Below, in pieces: positions 18,284 to 27,265 of a DNA stretch of 64,000 nt. This stretch comes from JAGNXB01 sp942490895 (GTDB lineage: Bacteria; Bacteroidota; Bacteroidia; Chitinophagales; Saprospiraceae). How positions within the stretch are numbered: position 1 is the stretch's first letter; every line of letters starts with the position of its first letter. The stretch is from assembly GCA_942490895.1 (NCBI GenBank), contig CALNZC010000029.1, positions 310,001 to 374,000 on the forward strand, given 5' to 3'. A model generated the notes under the pieces. That model was not told the origin of the DNA. It saw only the letters and a list, made by a program, of their open reading frames with translations, and did no database searches. The position numbers and the translations under genes were made by a program.

Positions 18284-18737
18284 TTATAAAATGATCTTGC
18301 CATTCCACCACCCGGTTTCAATGCATGCTTTGTGTTTCGAGTAGAAGGCCAGTGCTTGGTTCGTTCCAGGAAAGCACTTGCCATTTGATTTGGCGTATGT
18401 TGCGTTGTTCTGCCAAGTTGACGAGTTCTTGGAAAAGCTGTGTGCCAATTCCTTTTTGCCGGAAATTTTCCGTGACGATGAGATCTTCCAAATAGATCAT
18501 TTGACCTTTCCAGGTTGAATAGCCAGAGTAATAAATGGCTGCGCCAACAATTTGATCAGATGTTTCAGCGATCAGGACCTCGAACCATTTGGCATCGAAG
18601 TCGCGTATATAGTCATGCGGAGTTGTCATGACGGCGTCAGGCTCTCGTTCATAAGTAGCTAACTCACAGACCAGTTGGTGTACTTTTGTGAGATCATCAC
18701 GGGTTCCTTGGCGAATATGGATAGGGGTCGTTGACAT
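18284..18737 (-). pseudogene. GNAT-family N-acetyltransferase, one frameshift
   Basis: From ATG 18737 the frame gives an acetyltransferase of the GNAT fold: HIRQGTRDDLTKVHQL, FEVLIAETSDQIVGAAIYY, and the acetyl-CoA loop VTENFRQKGIGTQLFQ. After KWQVLSWNEP the frame runs to an early stop, but one base over it continues ALAFYSKHKACIETGWWNGK, the normal C-terminal part with the conserved FY, to a stop at 18284. Removing one base in the TT at 18356-18357 restores the whole protein of about 150 residues. It resembles spermidine/diamine N-acetyltransferase-like proteins, but the substrate is not known. The same indel pattern affects both neighbours. Confidence 0.82.
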
Positions 18738-18832
18738 CGACTGCAAGATACTGGTTGTCCATGATTGGGGGATGCTTGGCCAGAATGTCGTCCTCCTTGC
18801 ATTTTATTCGTGTGAGAATTTTTCAAGAAGCG

Positions 18833-18863
18833 TTTGTTTTCCGGGCGAATACTACTATCTTTG
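18833..18863 (+). promoter_or_regulatory. promoter of the str (rpsL) operon
   Basis: TTTG at 18833-18836 and TATCTTTG at 18856-18863 are separated by exactly 19 bases, which is the consensus Bacteroidota promoter (TTTG-N19-TAnnTTTG). It lies about 95 bases before rpsL, leaving a leader in which autoregulation could act. This is the best promoter match I found in the window. Confidence 0.85.
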
Positions 18864-18958
18864 CATTCGCTTTTTAGAAAAAGTGAGGCGATTTTTGTCA
18901 AAACCTGTTCATAATCAATTGGTTTGATGAGACGCTGCCATATTTAAACGGTAAATGC

Positions 18959-19333
18959 ATGCCAACCATTAATCAGTTGGTCCGTAAGGGCCGCATCAAG
19001 ATTGAAACGAAGAGCAAGGCGAAAGCCCTGGAATCCTGTCCGCAGAAGCGTGGGGTTTGTACTAGGGTTTACACCACAACTCCGAAGAAACCGAACTCTG
19101 CGCTGCGTAAAGTGGCAAAGGTTCGATTGACAAATGGCTATGAGGTCATCGCCTACATACCGGGTGAAGGCCACAACCTGCAGGAGCACTCTATCGTTCT
19201 GATTGGAAGGCGGTCGTGTAAAGATTTGCCAGGTGTGCGTTATACGATTGTTCGTGGCGCTTTGGATACGGCTGGTGTAGCCAACCGGAAGAAGAGCCGT
19301 TCAAGTTACGGTACGAAACGACCTAAGAAATAA
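18959..19333 (+). CDS. rpsL: 30S ribosomal protein S12 (short scrambled patch)
   Basis: A 124-residue protein with the S12 core TTPKKPNSALRKVAKVRL, the GEGHNLQEHS loop and KDLPGVRY, at the decoding centre of the 30S subunit. First gene of the ribosomal superoperon. Between residues of about 83 and 88 the text reads IVLIGRRSCKDLPG, where S12 is almost always I-R-G-G-R-V-K-D. The DNA gives exactly that if one base is dropped near 19205-19208 and one A is added near 19218-19223. A compensated indel pair therefore hides one of the most conserved motifs of the protein. Confidence 0.95.
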   Translation: MPTINQLVRKGRIKIETKSKAKALESCPQKRGVCTRVYTTTPKKPNSALRKVAKVRLTNGYEVIAYIPGEGHNLQEHSIVLIGRRSCKDLPGVRYTIVRGALDTAGVANRKKSRSSYGTKRPKK

Positions 19334-19354
19334 TTTTGTACATACTCCGAGAAG

Positions 19355-19834
19355 ATGAGAAAAAGAAAAACCAAAATCACGAGTAACGAATTCCTCAGCC
19401 GGATCCCCGGTACGGAGATCCTATGGTGACCATGTTTGTCAACAATATGATGTTGTGTGGCAAAAAAGTCTACTGCTCTTCGCGTTTTTTTTATGATGCA
19501 ATGGATATCATTGCAGAGAAGACAGAAGAGGATGCACATGGTATCTGGAAAAAGGCATTGAATAATGTCATGCCTCAGGTAGAAGTTCGTAGTAAACGAA
19601 TCGGTGGTGCTACTTTCCAGATTCCAACTGAAATACGAGCCAAGCGTAAGATTTCTATTGGTATGAAATGGTTGATCAAATTTTCCCGGGCCTCGTAGTG
19701 GTAAAGGATATGCTGAAAAATTTGCTGCTGAATTGATTGCCGCAAGTAAAGGTGAAGGTGCTGCAGTGAAACGGAAAGAAGATACCCACAAAATGGCAGA
19801 ATCAAACCGTGCATTTGCTCACTTTAGAGTATAA
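19355..19834 (+). pseudogene. rpsG: 30S ribosomal protein S7, frame broken by indels
   Basis: Pieces in several frames together give a full S7, a 16S rRNA 3'-domain primary binder: MRKRK, then PDPRYGDPMVTMFVNNMML, DAMDIIAEKTEEDAH, NNVMPQVEVRSKRIGGATF, KRKEDTHKMAESNRAFAHFRV. Shifts are near 19387-19399; in the A6 run 19462-19467 together with the T8 run 19485-19492 (shortening these by one and two restores KKSTALRVFYDAMD); and in GGG at 19688-19690 (shortening gives SRPRSGKGYAEK). S7 is essential and its protein sequence is otherwise intact, so sequence or assembly error is likely. The second half looks more AT-rich than the other ribosomal genes. Confidence 0.9.
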
Positions 19835-19892
19835 TTTCCGCTTCCTAATTATCCTTTTGAACAATATTCCCTGAACGATTAATATTCCTGTC

Positions 19893-22077
19893 ATGTCCAA
19901 GAAGAGATCTTACATTCACCAGAAACATTGGAATTGCCGCACACATTGATGCCGGTAAGACAACGACAACTGAGCGTGTTCTATATTATACAGGTTTCAG
20001 CCACAAAATCGGTGAAGTTCATGATGGTGCAGCTACCATGGACTGGATGGAGCAAGAGCAAGAGCGTGGTATTACCATTACTTCTGCAGCTAACAAGACA
20101 ACTGGAAATGGGAAAGATCAGGATTATCCGATGAATATCATTGATACTCCGGGACACGTTGATTTTACCGTTGAAGTAGAACGTTCTTTGCGAGTTTTGG
20201 ATGGTGTTGTTGCTTTTTTCTGTGCTGTATCTGGTGTAGAGCCTCAGTCTGAAACAGTTTGGCGTCAAGCCGATCGGTATAAAGTTCCTCGTATTGGGTT
20301 TCGTTAATAAGATGGACCGTTCAGGTGCTGACTTTTTTGATGTTGTTAACGTCATGTTCAAAGATATATTGGGTGCTAATCCAGTTCCATTACAAGTTCC
20401 TATTGGTGCAGAAGAAGCCTTTAGAGGCGTAGTTGAGATTTAATTGAAAATAAGCAATCGTCTGGAATGATGACGATATGGGTATGACCTTCGATGAAAT
20501 TCCAATTCCTGAAGAATTTGGTAGATACTGTTGAAGAATATCGTGAAAAGCTGGTGGAAGCAGTTGCTGAATACGATGAGATTTGATGGAAAAATTCTTC
20601 GAAGATCCAGATTCCATCACTGCAGACGAAATGCGTGCAGCTATTCGTGCAGCAACGATCGATATGAGCATTATTCCAATGATGTGTGGTTCTGCCTTCA
20701 AAAACAAGGGTGTTCAGTTTATGTTAGATGGCGTTTGTACCTTCTTGCCTTCTCCACTAGATGTAGAAGCAATCGTAGGTGTCAATCCAGATACAGACAA
20801 AGAAGAATCTCGTAAGCCAGATGCAAGTGAGCCATTTTCTGCTTTAGCATTCAAAATTACGACTGACCCATTTGTAGGTCGTTTAGCTTATTTTCGTGTG
20901 TATTCAGGTTCTTTGGACGCAGGTTCTTACGTATTGAATACCCGTTCTGGTAAAAAAGAACGAATTTCTCGTCTTTACCAGATGCACTCTAATAAGCAAA
21001 ATGCTATTGAAATGGTACAAGCAGGTGATATTGCAGCTGCTGTAGGTTTCAAAGATTTGCGTACAGGTGATACACTTTGTGATGTTGATCATCCAATCGT
21101 ATTGGAAAGTATGACGTTCCCTGAGCCAGTAATCGGAATTGCGGTTGAGCCAAAAACTCAGAAAGATCTTGATAAGCTGGGTATGGCTTTAGCCAAGCTT
21201 GCTGAAGAAGATCCAACTTTCCGAGTAAGTTATGATGAAGATACCAACCAAACCGTAATCAGCGGAATGGGAGAATTGCACCTGGAAATCATTGTTGACC
21301 GTCTGAGACGTGAGTTCAAAGTAGAAGTTAACCAAGGAGAACCACAGGTTAACTATAAAGAAGCATTGACCCAGACGGTCAGCCACCGTGAAAGATTGAA
21401 GAAGCAACAGGTGGTTCTGGTCTATTCGCAGATATGGAATTCGAATTAGGCCCTGCTGATGAGGAATTCCTTGGAAAGCGAAGACTTCAAAAATGGTAAA
21501 GTAAAACTTCAATTTGATTGGGGTATCGTAGGAGGGTCTATTGACAAAAACTACGTGAAGCCAATTACAGATGGTTTTGCATCTATGATGGACAATGGTA
21601 TCCTGGCCGGCTACAACATTGACAGCATGAAGGTTCGAGTTTATGATGGATCTATGCACGCCGTGGATTCCAAGCCAATTGCTTTTGAATTTTGTGCAAA
21701 AGAAGGCTTCGTAAAGCTGCGGCTAAAAAGGCTAAACCAGTTTTTTGGAGCCTATTATGAAACTGGAGGTAACCACTCCAGAAGAATATATGGGAGGCGT
21801 CATTGGTGACTTGAACCGTCGTCGTGGTTTGATAAAAGGTCAGGAAACCAAGAACAAGGCGGTATTGGTGAAAGCCGATGTGCCATTGTCAGAAATGTTT
21901 GGATATGTTACTCACTTGCGTACGATTACTTCAGGACGTGCGAGTTCCACTATGGAATTCTCCCATTATGCACCTGCACCAAGCAGCATTGCTGAAGCAG
22001 TAATCGAAAAGCAAAGGGAGCAGTTTAAGAGTATAAATTACCAGGAAGCAAAAGACCTTTTTTACTATCATTATTGA
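19893..22077 (+). pseudogene. fusA: elongation factor G, frame broken by about ten indels
   Basis: Conceptually joined, this is a full EF-G, the GTPase that drives ribosome translocation. Seen: NIGIAAHIDAGKTTTTERVL (G1), DTPGHVDFTVEVERSLR (G3), VNKMDRSGADFF (G4), then domains II-V to GDLNRRRGLIKGQ and APAPSSIAEAVIEKQ. Shifts are near 19903, 20299 (TTT for TT), 20436, 20455, 20518, 20582, 21404 (AA for AAA), 21469, 21699 and 21741 (T6 for T7). A further one near 22018 would give the stop at 22026-22028 and a more usual end. The intact blocks between shifts show ordinary EF-G, so the gene is probably functional in the organism. It lies between rpsG and rpsJ, as expected. Confidence 0.92.
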
Positions 22078-22084
22078 AAGGGTC

Positions 22085-22393
22085 ATGAATCAAAAAATCA
22101 GAATCAAACTACGTTCATACGATCACAACTTGGTCGATAAGTCGACTGAAAAGATCGTGAAAACGGTACGTAACTCCGGTGCCGTTGTTAGTGGCCCGAT
22201 TCCGCTGCCCACTGAGAAAGAAATTTTCACGGTCCTGCGGTCTCCGCACGTGAATAAGAAATCTCGTGAGCAGTTCCAGTTGCGTACCCACAAACGCCTG
22301 ATAGAAATCTATACGCCCACGCCAAGGACCGTCGATGCTTTGTCCAAGTTGGAACTGCCCAGTGGTGTGGATATTCAGGTTAAGCTGACTTAA
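22085..22393 (+). CDS. rpsJ: 30S ribosomal protein S10
   Basis: A 102-residue protein with MNQKIRIKLRSYDHNLVD at the start and RTHKRLIEIYTPTPRTVDAL, the S10 signature. It is part of the 30S head and, as NusE in other bacteria, of antitermination complexes. Unlike its upstream neighbour fusA the frame is clean. It opens the S10 section of the superoperon 7 bases after the fusA frame. Confidence 0.97.
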   Translation: MNQKIRIKLRSYDHNLVDKSTEKIVKTVRNSGAVVSGPIPLPTEKEIFTVLRSPHVNKKSREQFQLRTHKRLIEIYTPTPRTVDALSKLELPSGVDIQVKLT

Positions 22394-22514
22394 ACTCCGT
22401 GACCTTCGGGTCTCGAAGTAGAAGGTTGTTTTTGATGGACCGACTGGCACATGAGACATGTGCTCTGTGGCTATTGGTACGTATTCATTATTGAAAGGAC
22501 AAAACAGATCTACT

Positions 22515-23135
22515 GTGAAAGGTCTCATAGGAAAGAAAATAGGAATGACCAGCATCTTTGATGCGACTGGTCGAAATCAAGCCTGTACAGTGATTGAACT
22601 GGGTCCCTGTGTGGTGACTCAGGTCAAGACGACTGATTCGGATGGATACAATGCATTGCAGCTTGCTTTTGGTGAAATGAAGGAGAAGAATGCTTCTCAG
22701 CCTTTACGGGGTCATTTCGCTGCAGCCGGTACAGCACCAAAGCGGAAACTTGTCGAATTTCGTGATTTCGAAATAGACAAGAGCCTTGGCGACACGATCC
22801 GTGTCGACGAGGTTTTCGAAGAAGGCGAGAAGATCAGTGCGGTTGGCATTTCCAAAGGAAAAGGCTTTCAGGGTGTTGTGAAGCGTCATGGTTTCGGTGG
22901 GGTCGGTCAACGAACTCATGGTCAACATAACCGTGGTCGCGCTCCTGGATCCATTGGTGCATCCTCTTACCCTTCCAAGGTATTTAAGGGAATGCGCATG
23001 GCCGGACAGACCGGAAACAAGCGGATCAAAACGGGCAACTTACGGGTACTCCGGATTTTGGCTGACCAGAATGTGATCCTGATTAAGGGTGCGGTTCCCG
23101 GTCATAAGGGTGCCTTTGTAATTCTTGAAAAATAA
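22515..23135 (+). CDS. rplC: 50S ribosomal protein L3
   Basis: A 206-residue protein starting with GTG at 22515 (VKGLIGKKIGMTSIFD). L3 motifs are KGKGFQGVVKRHGFGG, GQRTHGQHNRGRAPGSIGAS and GMRMAGQTGNKR. It nucleates 50S assembly near the peptidyl-transferase centre. The open frame extends to 22458, but those 19 residues do not belong to L3. The 121 bases between rpsJ and this gene hold no other gene. Confidence 0.95.
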   Translation: MKGLIGKKIGMTSIFDATGRNQACTVIELGPCVVTQVKTTDSDGYNALQLAFGEMKEKNASQPLRGHFAAAGTAPKRKLVEFRDFEIDKSLGDTIRVDEVFEEGEKISAVGISKGKGFQGVVKRHGFGGVGQRTHGQHNRGRAPGSIGASSYPSKVFKGMRMAGQTGNKRIKTGNLRVLRILADQNVILIKGAVPGHKGAFVILEK

Positions 23136-23142
23136 GCCGGCG

Positions 23143-23769
23143 ATGAAATTGAAGGTATATACGTTAGACGGCAAGGAAACGGGAAGGGAGCTTGAGCTTC
23201 CTCAGGAAATCTTTGGTGTTGAGCCCAACGAGCATGTGGTTTACCTTGCGGTAAAGCAGTATCTCGCCAATCAGCGTCAGGGTACAGCCAAGTCAAAGGA
23301 GCGCAGTGAGCTCTCCGGTTCGACTCGAAAATTGCATCGTCAAAAAGGTACAGGAGGTTCTCGTAAAGGGGATATCAAGAGTCCAACATTCCGTGGCGGT
23401 GCCCGGGTATTTGGACCACGTCCCCGGAATCATAGCTTCCGTCTCAACAAGAAGGTAAAGTCACTTGCCCGCAAGTCTGCCTTGAGTGCGAAGTATGCAG
23501 ATGGTTCTATCCGAATCATTGAAGATTTTGGACTTGATGCACCGAAGACGACTGCGCTGAAGCAGATCCTGGCTAGCCAGGGAATGGAAGCTGCCAAGAC
23601 AATGGTAGTGACTACTGATTACGATATGAATCTGGTACGTTCCAGTCGCAACCTGCCTAAGGCCAGCGTCTGTGCCGCCAGAGATTTGAATACTTATGAA
23701 GTCTTGAATGCGAACCATCTGCTTATTGCAGAGGGGGCTGTAGCCAGGATTCGTGAAACCTTTGCATAA
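23143..23769 (+). CDS. rplD: 50S ribosomal protein L4
   Basis: A 208-residue protein starting MKLKVYTLDGKETG, eight bases after rplC. L4 features are NQRQGTAKSKERSELSGSTR and KLHRQKGTGGSRKGDI in the long exit-tunnel loop, and GGARVFGPRPR. In other bacteria L4 represses its own operon; no such site was identified here. A TTG at 23125 would extend the frame into rplC and is rejected. Confidence 0.95.
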   Translation: MKLKVYTLDGKETGRELELPQEIFGVEPNEHVVYLAVKQYLANQRQGTAKSKERSELSGSTRKLHRQKGTGGSRKGDIKSPTFRGGARVFGPRPRNHSFRLNKKVKSLARKSALSAKYADGSIRIIEDFGLDAPKTTALKQILASQGMEAAKTMVVTTDYDMNLVRSSRNLPKASVCAARDLNTYEVLNANHLLIAEGAVARIRETFA

Positions 23770-23781
23770 TCGGAACTGATC

Positions 23782-24078
23782 ATGGGAAAACAGATATTGA
23801 TCAAACCGCTGATCACCGAAAAGGCTGAGCAACTCACCGAAAAGCGGAACCAGTTCACATTTGTTGTCGATAAAAAGGCAAACAAGGTGGAGATCCGCAA
23901 AGCTGTAGAGCAGATGTACAGCGTTCAGGTGATGGCCGTGAATACAGCCATCATGCCTTCAAAAACGCGCAACCGGAATACCAAGGCGGGCTTTATCCGC
24001 GGTCAGGTGTCTTCTTACAAGAAGGCAATTGTGACACTTGCAGCCGGTGAAACCATCGACCTGTACGGCGATATTTAA
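23782..24078 (+). CDS. rplW: 50S ribosomal protein L23
   Basis: A 98-residue protein with ILIKPLITEKAEQLTEKRNQ and FVVDKKANKVEIRKAVE, the L23 signature. It sits at the tunnel exit, where trigger factor and SRP dock. Normal length and clean frame, 12 bases after rplD. Confidence 0.96.
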   Translation: MGKQILIKPLITEKAEQLTEKRNQFTFVVDKKANKVEIRKAVEQMYSVQVMAVNTAIMPSKTRNRNTKAGFIRGQVSSYKKAIVTLAAGETIDLYGDI

Positions 24079-24102
24079 TAGACAAGGCAAATTAGAGATA
24101 CC

Positions 24103-24930
24103 ATGCCCGTTAGAAAGTTAAATCCAGTTTCACCCGGTCAACGCCATCGCGTTGCAAATACCTTTTCGGAGGTAACTTGCTCAGAGCCGGAAAAGAGCCT
24201 GCTGTCGAAGATGACTTCTTCAGGTGGCCGCAACCGGACAGGTAAGATGACGGTGAGAAACCGTGGCGGAGGCCATAAGCGTCGCTACAGAATCATCGAC
24301 TTCAAGCGTGATAAGGATGGGATCCCCGCAACTGTCAAGACAGTTGAGTATGATCCGAACCGTTCCGCTTTCATCAGCCTCCTGGTTTATGCAGATGGCG
24401 AAAAGCGCTATATCATTGCGCCGAAGGGTATCAAAGTTGGAGATACGTTGTTGTCGGGTAAAGGAGCGCCGCCTTCCCTTGGAAATACACTCTTGCTGAG
24501 TGAAGTGCCTTTGGGAACGGAAGTACATGCAATCGAGATGCAACCTGGTAAGGGTGCAGCGATGGCACGTAGCGCAGGCACATATGCGGTGTTGGCTAAC
24601 CGGGAGGAAAAGTATGGCGTACTTCGCCTGCCTTCAGGTGAAACACGCCGGATCCTGTTAACCTGTCGTGCAACGATGGGTGTTACATCCAACCCGGATC
24701 ACGGTCTGACCGTGATGGGTAAAGCTGGCCGGAATCGTTGGGCGGGTCGCCGTCCACGTGTTCGTGGTGTCGCGATGAACCCAGTCGATCACCCGATGGG
24801 TGGTGGTGAGGGTCGTGCTTCTGGAGGTCACCCAACTTCACGGACGGGTATCATGGCCAAAGGCCAGAAGACGCGTAGCCGGAAGAAGCCTTCCAGCAAG
24901 CTGATCATCAATCGTAGGAAAACGAAATAG
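24103..24930 (+). CDS. rplB: 50S ribosomal protein L2
   Basis: A 275-residue protein with the L2 landmarks TVRNRGGGHKRRYRIIDFKR, YDPNRSAFISLLVY, RCISIA-equivalent basic core, and VRGVAMNPVDHPMGGGEGR near the C-terminus, whose conserved His is required for peptidyl transfer. Full length, clean frame, in the usual place between L23 and S19. Confidence 0.97.
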   Translation: MPVRKLNPVSPGQRHRVANTFSEVTCSEPEKSLLSKMTSSGGRNRTGKMTVRNRGGGHKRRYRIIDFKRDKDGIPATVKTVEYDPNRSAFISLLVYADGEKRYIIAPKGIKVGDTLLSGKGAPPSLGNTLLLSEVPLGTEVHAIEMQPGKGAAMARSAGTYAVLANREEKYGVLRLPSGETRRILLTCRATMGVTSNPDHGLTVMGKAGRNRWAGRRPRVRGVAMNPVDHPMGGGEGRASGGHPTSRTGIMAKGQKTRSRKKPSSKLIINRRKTK

Positions 24931-24955
24931 TAAGACGAGATAATCTTCCGTACCA

Positions 24956-25225
24956 ATGGCAAGATCAATAAAAAAAGGACCTTATGTATTCTACAAGCTG
25001 CTGCAAAAAGTACAGCTTGCAAAAGAATCCACTAAGAAGCAAGTCATTAAGACCTGGAGCCGTGCATCAATGATCATCCCCGATATGGTGGGTGAAACGA
25101 TTGCGGTACACAATGGGAAAACCTTTGTTCCGGTTTACGTGACAGAAAACATGGTTGGGCACAAACTTGGAGAATTTTCGCCGACGCGAAACTTCCGGGG
25201 ACATGCCGGCAACCGGAAAAAATAA
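24956..25225 (+). CDS. rpsS: 30S ribosomal protein S19
   Basis: An 89-residue protein with MARSIKKGPYVFYKL, TWSRASMIIPDMVGETIAVHNGK cut into its usual blocks, and HKLGEFSPTRNFRGH. It binds S13 and the 16S 3' domain in the 30S head. Normal length and position. Confidence 0.97.
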   Translation: MARSIKKGPYVFYKLLQKVQLAKESTKKQVIKTWSRASMIIPDMVGETIAVHNGKTFVPVYVTENMVGHKLGEFSPTRNFRGHAGNRKK

Positions 25226-25247
25226 AGCAGGCTAAAAACAGACTTCC

Positions 25248-25634
25248 ATGGAAGCGGTAGCAAAACTGAAAAATTGTCCAATGTCGGCTCGTAAGATGCG
25301 GCTGGTGGTTGATAATATCCGAGGTCGGAGTGTAGTCGACGCCTTGAATATCCTGAAGTTCACCCGCAATGAAGCGGCTGTATGGTTGGAAAAGGTGTTA
25401 CTTTCTGCGATTTCAAATTGGGAGAACAAATCGGGAATGCAAAGCAGTGCAGACGAATTTGATCTCTTTGTGAAAGAAGCATTTTCAGACGAAGCAGGTA
25501 TGCTCAAGCGTTTTCGTCCTGCCCCACACGGGCGGGCACATCGGATTCGCAAGCGGAGTAACCATGTGACATTGGTAGTCGCCAATCGGGTGCCAATGGA
25601 GCAGGATGCTGTTATCGCCGGAGAAGAAGAATAA
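25248..25634 (+). CDS. rplV: 50S ribosomal protein L22
   Basis: A 128-residue protein with LKNCPMSARKMRLVVDNIRG at the start and RPAPHGRAHRIRKRSNHVTL, the basic hairpin that lines the exit tunnel and carries macrolide-resistance changes in other species. The end is slightly longer than the E. coli protein, as in other Bacteroidota. Confidence 0.96.
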   Translation: MEAVAKLKNCPMSARKMRLVVDNIRGRSVVDALNILKFTRNEAAVWLEKVLLSAISNWENKSGMQSSADEFDLFVKEAFSDEAGMLKRFRPAPHGRAHRIRKRSNHVTLVVANRVPMEQDAVIAGEEE

Positions 25635-25662
25635 TTTAAGGAACTGATAAGAACCTGAATTC

Positions 25663-26451
25663 ATGGGTCAAAAGACAAATCCAATAGGTAACCGCCTCGG
25701 TATTATTCGGGGATGGGAATCCAACTGGTTCGCTACCAAGGACTACGGCATTAAGGTTGTCGAAGACGAAAAGATCAGGAGATACCTCCGTGCTCGTATT
25801 CAAAAGGGCGGAATATCTCAGATCGTTATTGAGCGCACGCTCAAGCGAATCAGTGTCACCATTCACACCTCTCGTCCCGGTATCATTATCGGTAAAGGAG
25901 GATCTGAAGTTGATCGGGTTCGTGAAGAGTTGAAAAAGCTGTCTGGCAAGGATGTGCAGATCAATATTGTGGAGATCCGTAAACCTGAAATGGATGCCTA
26001 CATCGTAGGAGAATCCATTGCAAAGCAGATCGAGGCAAGGATCAACTATCGCCGAGCGATCAAGATGTCCATTCAATCGACCATGAGGGCCGGTGCGGAA
26101 GGGATCAAGGTTCGGATCGGAGGCCGATTGAACGGTGCAGAAATTGCGCGTCGGGAAGAATATAAGGAGGGGCGTACGCCGCTGCATACTTTCCGTGCGG
26201 ATATCGATTATGCATTGGTTGAGGCCCAGACCGTTTATGGCAAAATTGGAGTGAAGGTCTGGATCTGTAAAGGTGAAGTCCTTGGCAAGCGTGATTTGTC
26301 ACCACATGTCGGTGTTGAAACCCGAGGTGGTGGTGGAAATGAGCGTGGAGGAGATCGTCGTGGAGGTGGAGATCGCCGCCGTGGTGGAGGAGATCGCCGA
26401 GGCGGTGGAGGAGGAGATCGTCGTGGTGGCGGTGGAGATCGTCGTCGCTAG
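25663..26451 (+). CDS. rpsC: 30S ribosomal protein S3 with RGG-rich tail
   Basis: A 262-residue protein. Residues 1-215 are ordinary S3: GQKTNPIGNRLGIIRGWESN, the KH motif RPGIIIGKGGSEVDRVREEL and the C-domain RRAIKMSIQSTMRAGAEGIK. The last about 40 residues are a run of GGGDRR and GGDRRGGG repeats, encoded at roughly 26325-26448. S3 forms the mRNA entry site with helicase activity in known systems. A basic Gly-rich tail there could touch mRNA, which is inference. The tail resembles that of the RRM protein at 1808-2248. Confidence 0.95.
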   Translation: MGQKTNPIGNRLGIIRGWESNWFATKDYGIKVVEDEKIRRYLRARIQKGGISQIVIERTLKRISVTIHTSRPGIIIGKGGSEVDRVREELKKLSGKDVQINIVEIRKPEMDAYIVGESIAKQIEARINYRRAIKMSIQSTMRAGAEGIKVRIGGRLNGAEIARREEYKEGRTPLHTFRADIDYALVEAQTVYGKIGVKVWICKGEVLGKRDLSPHVGVETRGGGGNERGGDRRGGGDRRRGGGDRRGGGGGDRRGGGGDRRR

Positions 26452-26538
26452 TATATCCGCTGAAAAACCTGTACCTTTGCCCTGCTTTTTTCGGAATCAG
26501 GGGGAATAATGTGTTAAATACCGGGAAAACAAAGCTTT

Positions 26539-26958
26539 ATGTTACAGCCCAAACGTCAAAAATACCGCAAACAACAGAAGGGGCGGATCAAAGGAATCGC
26601 CTATAAGGGGAGTAGTATCTCTTTCGGTTCTTTTGCGCTGAAATCTTTGGATGCGTCTTATATCACAAACCGTCAGCTTGAGGCTGCACGTATTGCGATG
26701 ACCCGTTACATGAAACGGGAAGGAAAAGTCTGGATTCGGATCTTCCCTGATAAACCAATCACCTCTAAGCCATTGGAGGTACGTATGGGTAAAGGTAAGG
26801 GTGCTGTCAGCCATTTCGTTGCAGTGGTCAAGCCTGGCCGGATCATGTTTGAGATCGATGGTGTATCACCGGAGATCGCTGTTGAGGCGTTGCGCCTGGC
26901 TGCTCAAAAGCTGCCTGTGCAAACCAAGACGGTCACCCGTTACGATTACGAAGGATAA
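26539..26958 (+). CDS. rplP: 50S ribosomal protein L16
   Basis: A 139-residue protein beginning MLQPKRQKYRKQQKGRIKG, with VWIRIFPDKPITSKPLEVRM and GKGKGAVSHFVAVVKPG. L16 helps to position the A-site tRNA in the 50S subunit. Clean frame, 87 bases after rpsC. Confidence 0.96.
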   Translation: MLQPKRQKYRKQQKGRIKGIAYKGSSISFGSFALKSLDASYITNRQLEAARIAMTRYMKREGKVWIRIFPDKPITSKPLEVRMGKGKGAVSHFVAVVKPGRIMFEIDGVSPEIAVEALRLAAQKLPVQTKTVTRYDYEG

Positions 26959-26978
26959 CCTGGAAAAGTAGCTTAGCT

Positions 26979-27242
26979 ATGCCTAGTAAGAAATCTATAG
27001 AAGTGAAGGAATTTTCCGATGCAGATCTGCTCAACGAGTTGAACGAGACGCTATCGCAGTTCCAGAAGCTGAAGTTTGATCATGCGATCAAGGGTTTAGA
27101 TAACCCAATGACGATCAGGGAGGTACGCCGGGATATCGCCCGTTTGCAGACAGAGGTACGCCGACGTGAAGTGGGTGCTTTGTCTGAAATTGAAGTGGCC
27201 ATGCGGGATCGTATTCGGAATCGCAGGAATAACAAGAAGTAA
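26979..27242 (+). CDS. rpmC: 50S ribosomal protein L29
   Basis: An 87-residue protein with EVKEFSDADLLNELNETLSQ and the L29 core MTIREVRRDIARLQTEVRRR. It is about 20 residues longer than the E. coli protein through both ends, which is common in this phylum. Located at the tunnel exit next to L23. Confidence 0.93.
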   Translation: MPSKKSIEVKEFSDADLLNELNETLSQFQKLKFDHAIKGLDNPMTIREVRRDIARLQTEVRRREVGALSEIEVAMRDRIRNRRNNKK

Positions 27243-27265
27243 CGCCTTGCTGTCAATCGAGACTT

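Noticed and set aside
19893..22077. Programmed frameshifting in fusA
   Set aside because: There are about ten shifts in both directions, mostly in base runs, and neighbouring genes show the same. No known slippery site plus stimulator pattern repeats.
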